Shown: piece by piece, positions 1 through 4,519 of the stretch
Layout of the letters: the number at the start of each line of letters is the position of its first letter
Numbering within the stretch: the stretch's first letter is position 1
IMG/VR virus record: IMGVR_UViG_3300037245_001138
Coordinates: 1-25,377 of that record
Reading direction: 5' to 3' (one strand)
Length of the DNA stretch: 25,377 nt
From: a virus
Translations under genes and position numbers: made by a program
The notes under the pieces: model-generated
The model's input: only the letters and a program-made list of their open reading frames with translations
The model's database searches: none
Told to the model about the DNA's origin: nothing

Positions 1-673
1 CTCGCACGACCTTCAGTCCGTTCTCGTCGAGATTTGGAACTTGCGTCGGTTTGATTGTCGGCTTACGGGTCAGGTCATAGAGTGTCGTTTCGGTGTCGTG
101 CCCGAGACCCCGTGACGCAAGGCGGTAGAGACTCACCTGGTGATCGATCCGCAACCGCTTCCATAGATCGGCATCCGGACCCAGGTCCTCACCAAGCAAC
201 TTGTTTTCCTTGTCGGCGAGTCGACCATCTTCCAGCCGCACGATACCGTCAATTTTCCCCGCTCGCCTCCAGTTCGGCGTGGTCCTGCCCGTCGCCGGGT
301 TGACCAGCGGCAAACAAAACGACTGCTCAACGGCCAGGTATTCGAGCGCATTGCCCCATCGCCAGTGATATCCTGCGAGAAGCTGGCGAATGGTTTCATG
401 TTCGTATTGCCAGTCCAGTAGATCGTATCCATCGGGCACCTCATCATAGGTAACCGCGACCGCCTGACATGCAAATTCCATGCGGGCAGACGTTACCGAT
501 GAGATGTTGCCGGTTAATGCTAACGACTCAAGGCCCTCGTGATACGCTGTACCCATACGCAGCGCCTTGGCATTGGTAGTGCGACGAATCTTCATTTCGT
601 AGCTCCACCAAGCTTTGCGTCGACAGGTCTTGAAGGAATCCTGTCGTGAGAATGTCATGAGTTGGTAACTCAT
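1..673 (-). CDS. PD-(D/E)XK (RecB/Cas4-like) nuclease, C-terminus cut by window edge
   Basis: I translated this frame directly from the ATG at 673-671 to the window edge; 224 codons are open without a stop. The family is inferred from typical RecB/AddB-like landmarks. An N-terminal FKTCRRKAWWSYE segment (about residues 14-26) resembles the 'FxxCPRkyyl' entry motif. MGTAYHEGLE (about 40-49) matches the 'xGxxxHexle' motif. GKIDGIVRLEDG supplies the metal-binding Asp, and ADKENK a likely ExK catalytic pair. DHQVSLYRLA is the usual helix with Gln and Tyr. Such nucleases in phages serve recombination or DNA degradation. The ATG overlaps the upstream stop as ATGA, with GGGAAGGGG in front as ribosome binding site. 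The 3' end lies outside the window. The class is fairly secure, the exact role is not. Confidence 0.82.
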   Translation of the reverse strand, partial: MSYQLMTFSRQDSFKTCRRKAWWSYEMKIRRTTNAKALRMGTAYHEGLESLALTGNISSVTSARMEFACQAVAVTYDEVPDGYDLLDWQYEHETIRQLLAGYHWRWGNALEYLAVEQSFCLPLVNPATGRTTPNWRRAGKIDGIVRLEDGRLADKENKLLGEDLGPDADLWKRLRIDHQVSLYRLASRGLGHDTETTLYDLTRKPTIKPTQVPNLDENGLKVVR

Positions 674-1002
674 GGTGATTTCCCCTTCCCTTCAGCCAGG
701 GCCATGTCACGGATGACGCCCTTGAGCTTCTCGGCTACCATGATGGATAGCTCGTGGACCACTGCAATGTTTGTCGCGTCGTTTCCACATATCACGTCGC
801 CGGGCTTGAATGACGCGCAGACTTTCACGCCCGTTTCCACACAGTCCGCGATTTTCTTGATTTGCTCAAGCCGTTCGACAAATGACCCACGCTCATCTCG
901 CGGTATCTCATCCGCCACTGGATCTCGCATCGCGGCATTGGTCATATCCAGCGCGGCGGCAGTGGCGTTCACTTGAGGGTCCGAACTATAGCTACTCATC
1001 AT
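670..1002 (-). CDS. small phage protein of unknown function (110 aa)
   Basis: I do not recognise this protein. It begins MMSSYSSDP with a ribosome binding site AAGGAAACGA just before the tandem ATG codons; the second ATG (999) is an equally possible start. The N-terminal half is Ala-rich and acidic. The middle (residues about 38-60) is charged and could be a helix. The C-terminal half (about 66-105) reads as a compact mixed alpha/beta segment ending in Lys/Gly residues. There is no signal peptide or membrane segment. Its stop overlaps the start of the nuclease gene by four bases (ATGA), so the two are probably translationally coupled, and a role with the nuclease is possible but only inferred from position. 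Confidence 0.72.
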   Translation of the reverse strand: MMSSYSSDPQVNATAAALDMTNAAMRDPVADEIPRDERGSFVERLEQIKKIADCVETGVKVCASFKPGDVICGNDATNIAVVHELSIMVAEKLKGVIRDMALAEGKGKSP

Positions 1003-1047
1003 TCGTTTCCTTATGAATAGGTTCCCTATCGGTTTTCCATGCGTCAG

Positions 1048-1230
1048 TTATGGGGTCTCTTCCTCGTCTTTTTTATTTTCAGTCATGATCCGTCTAATAA
1101 CCTCCTCAGCAACATCAGAGGTAACTGTCAGTTCCCCGCAAAGCCCACCGTTCTGCCAGACGCGAATGGTAGAATGATACGGGTTAATAGCGTGGACCTT
1201 CGCGGTCAGTCGCAATTGTTTCTTCCTCAT
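1048..1230 (-). CDS. small basic/acidic hypothetical protein (60 aa)
   Basis: A short protein with a basic N-terminus (MRKKQLRL), a central beta-like stretch (about residues 10-38) and a C-terminal helix followed by a Lys/Glu-rich tail (NKKDEEET). I do not recognise a family. The start ATG at 1230 overlaps the stop of the upstream gene by four bases, the same coupling used elsewhere in this operon, which is the main reason to accept it. No ribosome binding site distinct from the upstream coding sequence is needed. Confidence 0.62.
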   Translation of the reverse strand: MRKKQLRLTAKVHAINPYHSTIRVWQNGGLCGELTVTSDVAEEVIRRIMTENKKDEEETP

Positions 1231-1511
1231 TGATTCTCTTCCTCGTCACGTTTGGCCTTTTTGTCCGCGCAACGTCGGTGAATATGACAACCTGGGGCAA
1301 CCTCCTCTTCGTCATTGAAGATAGCACCCTTGCACTCCTCGCAGAATCCTTCTATGGCATAGGACACGGTACCCTCTTCGTTCCTGATCTCCACCTTGCA
1401 AGGGGTCGCATCTGGGTAGGCTTCCTGAAAAACACGAACAGCCCTGGTCCGATCAACATCCTCAAGCCACAGTGTTTTGGGAACTGTCCCGGCTACTTCA
1501 ATTTGTGACAT
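1227..1511 (-). CDS. zinc-ribbon-like hypothetical protein (94 aa)
   Basis: Residues 1-50 look like a small beta domain with a 'VRVFQEAYPDATP' helix region. Residues 57-81 contain C57-x2-C60 and then C75-H76-x-H78-x2-C81, a spacing that could bind one zinc ion. The tail is Lys/Glu-rich. The function is unknown; small zinc-binding proteins of this kind are common among phage early genes. The ATG at 1511 lies inside the last codons of the upstream gene (19-base overlap) and has AAGGGAAAATCA before it as ribosome binding site. It ends by a four-base overlap with the next gene. Confidence 0.68.
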   Translation of the reverse strand: MSQIEVAGTVPKTLWLEDVDRTRAVRVFQEAYPDATPCKVEIRNEEGTVSYAIEGFCEECKGAIFNDEEEVAPGCHIHRRCADKKAKRDEEENQ

Positions 1512-1735
1512 TGATTTTCCCTTTCGTCAAGTTCCTCTTCGATCTTACAGATCGGCTTCCCGGCTCGCATCTCGTCGTCGACTTGTATCTCGTCGATGAG
1601 GCGCTGCACCACGGCCCACTTCAACTTGTGCTCTTTCCGTCGTTCTCGCCAAGAGCGGAACACAACAAGGCAGCACAGCACGAACAGGCCGATCCAAAAC
1701 GCGGCGATCATCGTAATGGTAATGTTTTGGTACAT
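1493..1735 (-). CDS. single-pass membrane protein (80 aa)
   Basis: Residues about 5-26 form one hydrophobic segment (ITMIAAFWIGLFVLCCLVVF). A strongly basic stretch (RSWRERRKEHKLK) follows, then a charged, probably helical tail rich in Glu and Asp. By the positive-inside rule the tail should be cytoplasmic. The start at 1735 has an excellent ribosome binding site, AAGGAGGAGCGAC. It sits directly after a gene for another small membrane protein, so the pair might act together, for example in lysis or membrane association. No spanin or holin family is recognisable, and that idea is inference only. Confidence 0.72.
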   Translation of the reverse strand: MYQNITITMIAAFWIGLFVLCCLVVFRSWRERRKEHKLKWAVVQRLIDEIQVDDEMRAGKPICKIEEELDERENQCHKLK

Positions 1736-1770
1736 GTCGCTCCTCCTTGGCTAGTGTCGTTTTAACGCTG

Positions 1771-1944
1771 CTAATATCGCGACCAACGATACCAGCAGAA
1801 ATCAGCAACCCACCAGAGGAACATAAGGCCGAGAGACAGCCACAAAGTAAACCAAGTGAATCCACCAACAAGTCCGACAATACTCCCGACAAATGAAGCG
1901 GCGACATGCCAAATTGTTACACGAGACGCGATGGTTTTATACAT
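1771..1944 (-). CDS. very small, highly hydrophobic membrane protein (57 aa)
   Basis: The frame can be read further upstream, but the ATG at 1944 is chosen because it has a perfect ribosome binding site (CAGGAGGACCATCC). The protein MYKTIASRVTIWHV... is almost continuously hydrophobic from residue 11 to 47, consistent with two short membrane segments (about 14-30 and 32-50). It ends in an aromatic/basic tail (WYRWSRY). Size and layout would fit a small holin-like or membrane-modulating phage protein, but nothing identifies it. A terminator-like hairpin (1968-2018) lies immediately upstream, so expression may depend on read-through. Confidence 0.72.
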   Translation of the reverse strand: MYKTIASRVTIWHVAASFVGSIVGLVGGFTWFTLWLSLGLMFLWWVADFCWYRWSRY

Positions 1945-1967
1945 GGATGGTCCTCCTGTTCGGATTG

Positions 1968-2018
1968 AAAAACCCCCGGCGAACGCGGCCACTCTGCTAC
2001 CACGGCCGCGCCCCCGGG
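1968..2018 (-). terminator. intrinsic terminator/attenuator before the 57-aa membrane gene
   Basis: On the minus strand an inner stem CGCGGCC/GGCCGCG (2010-2004 with 1990-1984) sits inside an outer stem CCCGG/CCGGG (2018-2014 with 1979-1975). GG and TTTTT (1972-1968) follow. It closes transcription of the 88-residue gene. Only about 24 bases separate it from the next ATG and no promoter is visible in them, so it may work as a leaky attenuator. Confidence 0.6.
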
Positions 2019-2092
2019 CCATCCATCTGCACGTCTCCACGTACTCCTCATTCGCCGCGCGTCAGTTCCTCCGTGAGCGCGGCGAGCCTTCC

Positions 2093-2359
2093 TTACCGCG
2101 TCAGTGTCAGAGTCTCGTCATCGGCAAACTCTGTCACCATGATCCCCTTGGCCTCAAAATCCTTGAGTCGTTGGTACACCGCCCTGCTGGGGAACAACCA
2201 AACTACATGGTGGTATCCGCTAGTATTGAACCCACTTGGGTCCAGCTTTGTGACTGCAACGGCTCCGTGGTCATCCGGCGCCCAGTAGGTGTCGCCCGGG
2301 TCGGCGTCGGCAATCGAGCACATCTTCTGCTCGCAAAGGGTCGTCCTTCTGATTTTCAT
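2093..2359 (-). CDS. small hypothetical protein (88 aa)
   Basis: The start at ATG 2359 is favoured by a perfect ribosome binding site, AGGAGGAAGAT. The frame is open further upstream to an ATG at 2494, which would give a 133-residue form and lies only four bases from a promoter -10 box. The protein has a central segment with DDHGAVAVTKLDPSG and a C-terminal helix-strand unit (residues about 60-88: SRAVYQRLKDFEAKGI then a strand). The end resembles a small winged or alpha/beta fold. I do not recognise a family, and no membrane segment or metal cluster is visible. It is the first gene after the promoter at 2499-2527. Confidence 0.66.
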   Translation of the reverse strand: MKIRRTTLCEQKMCSIADADPGDTYWAPDDHGAVAVTKLDPSGFNTSGYHHVVWLFPSRAVYQRLKDFEAKGIMVTEFADDETLTLTR

Positions 2360-2461
2360 ATCTTCCTCCTGTTGGCATGGCGGGCCGGCGAAACTTCTGC
2401 CGATCGCCCATTGGACGGGAAACTTCACCGACCCGCCGAGTGGTTGCTCCCGTTTGAACTG

Positions 2462-2550
2462 TCCGGAATTTCCGGATGGTTGCGTGCTTGTCATGCCCTT
2501 TATATGCCGACTGCGGTAGTTCGTCAAGCCCCATCCCTGCTATTCCGGAA
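2462..2550 (-). promoter_or_regulatory. sigma70-like promoter flanked by TTCCGGAA-type palindromes
   Basis: Minus strand: -35 TTGACG (2527-2522), a 17-base spacer, and -10 TATAAA (2504-2499). Transcription should start near 2492. A perfect palindrome TTCCGGAA lies upstream at 2543-2550, and a 15-base near-perfect palindrome TCCGGAATTTCCGGA lies just downstream at 2462-2476. Two related symmetric sites bracketing a promoter suggest operators for one of the nearby HTH proteins; that link is inference. Confidence 0.55.
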
Positions 2551-2573
2551 AAATAATTAAAGAATCCGTCAGA

Positions 2574-2789
2574 TCATGCCGGGGAACGAACGCGGTGAGC
2601 GCCTTGGGCTGGCACGTCAAGCGAGAGAAACCGCTTGACTTCGGTCCGTGGAATCAGCCAGGGGCCATCATCCAATTTGTCGCCCTCAATGACGCCAGTG
2701 GCGATCAACTCACGTACCCAGCGTTCGGAAATACCCATCTTTGTGGCTGCCTGGGCTACGGATAAAAATGGAATTGCTTTTTTGCTCAT
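2574..2789 (-). CDS. excisionase-family (HTH_17/MerR-like) DNA-binding protein, apparently leaderless
   Basis: The 71-residue protein MSKKAIPFLSVAQAA... has the layout of small excisionase/HTH_17 proteins. A 'FLSVAQAATKMGISERWVRE' helix-turn-helix occupies about residues 8-27. A wing-like LIATGVIEGDKLDDGPWLIP follows, ending in 'RTEVKRFLS', the usual last helix. Such proteins bind DNA as excisionases, directionality factors or small regulators. The frame is open far upstream, but the ATG at 2789 is chosen because it begins the domain and sits six bases after the -10 box of a near-consensus promoter, so the mRNA probably starts at the ATG with no ribosome binding site. No integrase is seen in the window, so an excisionase role cannot be confirmed. 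Confidence 0.8.
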   Translation of the reverse strand: MSKKAIPFLSVAQAATKMGISERWVRELIATGVIEGDKLDDGPWLIPRTEVKRFLSLDVPAQGAHRVRSPA

Positions 2790-2792
2790 GGC

Positions 2793-2824
2793 GACAGTAT
2801 ACCGACGGCGGAAGTATCTGTCAA
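2793..2824 (-). promoter_or_regulatory. near-consensus sigma70 promoter with overlapping inverted repeat (operator)
   Basis: Minus strand: perfect -35 TTGACA (2824-2819), 17-base spacer, -10 TATACT (2801-2796). The ATG of the HTH gene follows after six bases (2789). An inverted repeat GACAG...CTGTC (2822-2818 and 2797-2793, 20 bases between) covers both boxes. Its arms extend imperfectly as GACAGATAC/GTATaCTGTC. This is the geometry expected for a dimeric repressor that blocks RNA polymerase. Confidence 0.68.
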
Positions 2825-2843
2825 CCGTGTGCAGTGAGCGCAT

Positions 2844-2869
2844 AAAAATGGCCGGTCCGAAAACCGGCC
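2844..2869 (-). terminator. intrinsic terminator
   Basis: Minus strand stem GGCCGGT (2869-2863), loop TTTCGG, ACCGGCC (2856-2850), then ATTTTT. A clean seven-pair GC-rich stem with a U tract. It lies between the upstream structured region and the promoter of the leaderless HTH gene, and would insulate that promoter. Confidence 0.75.
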
Positions 2870-2908
2870 TAACCCGCTTACCGACATGCGGGGTGGTAGT
2901 CATAAAAT

Positions 2909-2950
2909 AGCCCGGACCTGCGTGTTGCCACGTCGATTCAGATCCGGGCT
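2909..2950 (-). terminator. possible first terminator of the structured region
   Basis: Minus strand AGCCCGGA (2950-2943) pairs with TCCGGGCT (2916-2909) around a 26-base loop that itself can form a GCAA tetraloop hairpin. CTATTTTATG follows. The loop is long for a terminator, so a conditional terminator is as likely as a constitutive one. Confidence 0.4.
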
Positions 2951-2993
2951 CGGGTTCAATTCCCACACAGGTCTGAAGGCCTTATACACCCAC

Positions 2994-3021
2994 AGCATAG
3001 CAGCAACAGTCGGTCTGTCAA
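2994..3021 (-). promoter_or_regulatory. sigma70 promoter with extended -10, overlapping the XRE gene stop codon
   Basis: Minus strand: perfect -35 TTGACA (3021-3016), 16-base spacer, -10 TATGCT (2999-2994) preceded by TGC, an extended -10 (TGn). The -35 box contains the TGA stop of the XRE gene. Expected start is near 2987, at the beginning of the structured non-coding stretch. Confidence 0.55.
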
Positions 3022-3353
3022 GACAAGTCAACTAGGATAAACACCTTGCACCCGAGCCCCTTTGCCAGCTTCCGTAGCGTCGCTAGCTTCGGGCCGGCCG
3101 GGTGCCGATCGCGCTCCCAGTCTGCAATCTGCGTCTGGCCGACGCCACATGCCACCGCAAGCTGGAATTGAGTCATTCCAGCTCGGTCGCGGGCAGCAGC
3201 AATCCGGCCGCCTGGCGTGGTTGGTTTATTTCTCGTTTCCCCCAACCGCAAAGCCCGTCTAGCCAGGCGTCTCTTGGCTTGATGCTGTTGCGTCATCTCG
3301 GCTTTCTTCCGGGCGGCCTTGATGCGACCGCCCGGGGTTGTTGGTTTTTTCAT
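3018..3353 (-). CDS. XRE-family HTH transcriptional regulator with duplicated N-terminus
   Basis: The 111-residue protein has a Cro/C1-type HTH domain in its second half: GGRIAAARDRAGMTQFQLA (about 48-66), recognition region VGQTQIADWERDRHPAG (71-87) and LATLRKLAKGLGCKV (90-104). This is the arrangement of XRE repressors that bind operators in phage and plasmid switches. The first 40 residues hold an extra copy of the domain start: residues 2-22 match 42-62 at 16 of 21 positions, period 40, but lack the recognition helix. The ATG at 3353 is chosen because it overlaps the upstream stop (ATGA) and begins at the first repeat. The gene lies in the small regulatory block and may control the nearby promoters; this is inferred. 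Confidence 0.85.
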   Translation of the reverse strand: MKKPTTPGGRIKAARKKAEMTQQHQAKRRLARRALRLGETRNKPTTPGGRIAAARDRAGMTQFQLAVACGVGQTQIADWERDRHPAGPKLATLRKLAKGLGCKVFILVDLS

Positions 3354-3676
3354 GCGATTCCCCCGGCGTCTCGCCACTCGCCAAGTGTCTCGACCCAATC
3401 GTCCAACAGTGTGTCCGCTGTTTCGCGTACCTCGACCGATTCGAGCCATTGGGCAATGTGGTCGTCGAATTGCAGATCAGCCAATGTGCTCTCGTCGTCG
3501 TGTAACGTATATAGCCCCGACTGGATGTCCACAATACCGGTCGAGGTATCGAGTACTAGGCAAGGGTTCATTGGTTGGTAATTGTCCGGGCAATCCGGTG
3601 CGGCTTCGCGAATCTCACGCAGCCGTTTTGCCAGGAGTGTTCGGGCTGACTCACGATCGATTGTTACCTGTGTCAT
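3350..3676 (-). CDS. hypothetical acidic protein (108 aa)
   Basis: The start at ATG 3676 (MTQVTIDRESARTLLAKRLR...) is chosen over an upstream extension because it has GGGAG in the leader and a leader nearly identical to that of the previous gene. Residues 6-30 look like a helix, and a Pro/Asn turn (about 31-40) leads into NPCLVLDTSTGIVDIQSG, which reads like beta strands. The rest is acidic, with LQFDDHIAQWLESV and WVETLGEWRDAGG helices. I do not recognise the family. It overlaps the XRE regulator by four bases, so the two products are probably made together and might interact, for example as an antirepressor or toxin-antitoxin-like partner; nothing in the sequence proves it. Confidence 0.72.
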   Translation of the reverse strand: MTQVTIDRESARTLLAKRLREIREAAPDCPDNYQPMNPCLVLDTSTGIVDIQSGLYTLHDDESTLADLQFDDHIAQWLESVEVRETADTLLDDWVETLGEWRDAGGIA

Positions 3677-3711
3677 CGTCTCGTTCTCCCGTGTTAAGTG
3701 GTTTGAAAGAG

Positions 3712-3729
3712 CCCCCGGTTGCCCGGGGG
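3712..3729 (-). terminator. GNRA-capped hairpin after the 93-aa gene
   Basis: Minus strand CCCCCGG-GCAA-CCGGGGG (3729-3723, loop 3722-3719, 3718-3712) followed by CTCTTTCAAA. The seven-pair stem with a GCAA tetraloop is very stable, but the U tract is broken, so this is either a weak terminator or an mRNA-stabilising/attenuating hairpin between two genes that lack a promoter between them. Confidence 0.5.
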
Positions 3730-3734
3730 TGGAA

Positions 3735-4016
3735 TCAGTCAGCAACGATCCGCTCGACGCAACATTCCGTGGGGTCTGCGCCTTCGTCCCATGCTGCCAC
3801 CACGGCAGCGGCGACCTCAGGATTCACGTTTTCATCGACCTCGCCGTTGGCTATGGCATCACACACCCAACGCAAATGATCATTGGCCGAGCGGTGAGTC
3901 TCCGAGTTAGCTTCCTCGGCAAAGCAGATCATTCGTCCGGCATCATCCATTTTGATAGCGACCCATGACCCGCCCTCAGGACTGATTACGTACCACTGTG
4001 CTTCTTTTCGTTTCAT
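3735..4016 (-). CDS. hypothetical protein (93 aa)
   Basis: First gene of the leftmost block. It begins MKRKEAQWYVISPEGGSWVA and has a compact N-terminal beta-like part (residues 6-30). A helical acidic region follows, with HLRWVCDAIANGEVDE and NPEVAAAVVAAWDEG (about 47-79), and the end is CCVERIVAD. No family is recognised. The ATG at 4016 has the ribosome binding site GGGAG six bases upstream, in a leader (ACACGGGAGCGAGACG) that recurs before the next gene. A promoter at 4066-4094 would give a 5' untranslated region of about 40 bases. A GCAA-capped hairpin follows its stop. Confidence 0.72.
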   Translation of the reverse strand: MKRKEAQWYVISPEGGSWVAIKMDDAGRMICFAEEANSETHRSANDHLRWVCDAIANGEVDENVNPEVAAAVVAAWDEGADPTECCVERIVAD

Positions 4017-4065
4017 CGTCTCGCTCCCGTGTTTGTTTCCTTGTTAACTCCCAAACTCTATTTAG

Positions 4066-4094
4066 ACTATATCGTAAAATGACGAGGAAAACAA
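4066..4094 (-). promoter_or_regulatory. putative sigma70-like promoter for the leftmost gene block
   Basis: Minus strand: -35 TTGTTT (4094-4089), 17-base spacer, -10 TATAGT (4071-4066). The -10 is one base from consensus, the -35 is weak. The -35 lies in the loop of the 4073-4116 hairpin and the spacer contains its left arm, so terminator and promoter overlap. Start of transcription near 4059 would serve the 93-residue gene. Confidence 0.38.
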
Positions 4095-4116
4095 TAGCCA
4101 TCCTCGTTATTTTACG
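4073..4116 (-). terminator. long two-sided hairpin at the late/early block boundary
   Basis: CGTAAAATGACGAGGA (4073-4088) pairs with TCCTCGTTATTTTACG (4101-4116): fifteen Watson-Crick pairs and one G-T position, with a 12-base loop. A-rich bases on one side and T-rich bases on the other give a U-rich 3' arm on either strand, the form of a bidirectional intrinsic terminator. It lies after the last tail-side gene (stop at 4175). The rest of the gene-free stretch 4117-4174 shows only a run of seven G/C and no motif. Confidence 0.6.
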
Positions 4117-4174
4117 GGAATTCCGAAATACTTTCCGGGTAGCCAGATGGGGGGGAACTATTAAGAGATACTTA

Positions 4175-4519
4175 CTAGTTCGATTCCATGCGTTCGCACG
4201 GCGTCCAGCGTCCGAGCAATCGGCGGACAAGGAAGCGAACCGCCTTCGCCCGGCAGTCACCAGATACGTGGGATAGCTCCAGGCACGCCTGGTTGACCAG
4301 TGAGGGGCATCCGACGCAACAGTCGATTCGTCGGGCCGTTTCTTCCTGGGTGACGTTAGAGAGGCCACCAGAAGCCGCGAGCGATTCGAGGTACGCCCGG
4401 GGATCGATCGGGGCGTTGCTTCCGCAGTTGCGGCGAAGAGACTGCGTTACCGATTGTTCGTGGCCGCACCGTGAGCATTTCCAGGGTGGGCCGTCGGCGG
4501 TGTAGATGCAGTCGATCAT
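4175..4519 (-). CDS. zinc-ribbon-like cysteine-rich protein (114 aa)
   Basis: Residues 1-35 contain a typical zinc-ribbon start, W13KCSRCGH with C15-x2-C18, and C4 and C32 nearby. A second cluster follows after residue 66: C67, C68, C71, C79, C89 and C108, including RIDCCVGCPS. The N-terminus resembles small metal-binding proteins of phages that begin 'MIDC.Y.ADG..W.C..C', but no function is known to me. It overlaps the upstream gene by four bases (ATGA), so it belongs to the tail operon and is its last gene. A role in virion assembly or as a tail-tip accessory protein is only inferred from position. Confidence 0.75.
   Translation of the reverse strand: MIDCIYTADGPPWKCSRCGHEQSVTQSLRRNCGSNAPIDPRAYLESLAASGGLSNVTQEETARRIDCCVGCPSLVNQACLELSHVSGDCRAKAVRFLVRRLLGRWTPCERMESN

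Larger units (their letters stand above)
2844..2987 (-). ncRNA. candidate small RNA or attenuator with own promoter and terminators
   Basis: There is no convincing gene between 3018 and 2789 other than a long upstream extension of the HTH frame. The minus-strand transcript expected from about 2987 can form helix B (GACCTGTGTG 2973-2964 with CACGCAGGTC 2924-2915; ten pairs including one U-G wobble). It can also form helix A (AGCCCGGA 2950-2943 with TCCGGGCT 2916-2909; eight perfect pairs), followed by ATTTTATG like a terminator. The order B-A-B'-A' makes them a pseudoknot or alternative folds, since B' and A' share two bases. A CGTG-GCAA-CACG tetraloop hairpin (2932-2921) competes with B'. A CCCGC/GCGGG hairpin and the 2844-2869 terminator follow. 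The wobble pair becomes a mismatch on the other strand, which favours minus-strand transcription. No known RNA family is recognised. Confidence 0.42.

Noticed and set aside
133-474. 113-codon minus-strand open frame near the left edge
   Set aside because: A different frame of the same strand encodes a continuous PD-(D/E)XK nuclease with family motifs, so this frame is a shadow.
2360-2494. Extended 133-residue form of the 88-residue protein starting at ATG 2494
   Set aside because: ATG 2494 is four bases after a -10 box, and ATG 2359 has a perfect ribosome site. The alternative stays open but is less likely.
1856-2560. 234-codon open frame on the plus strand opposite the small genes
   Set aside because: It runs across three minus-strand genes with strong ribosome sites, has low-complexity Pro/Arg-rich composition and no ribosome site of its own.
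2574-2966. Longer 130-residue version of the leaderless HTH protein
   Set aside because: The extra 59 residues would cover terminators and promoter boxes, and the conserved domain begins at ATG 2789.
2915-2973. tRNA-like segment on the plus strand: GACCTG...CAGGTC ends and a GGGTTCAATTCCC T-loop-like stretch
   Set aside because: Only 59 bases, the acceptor and T stems contain mismatches, and there is no anticodon arm or CCA. The pairing is better on the minus strand, where it belongs to the structured RNA candidate.
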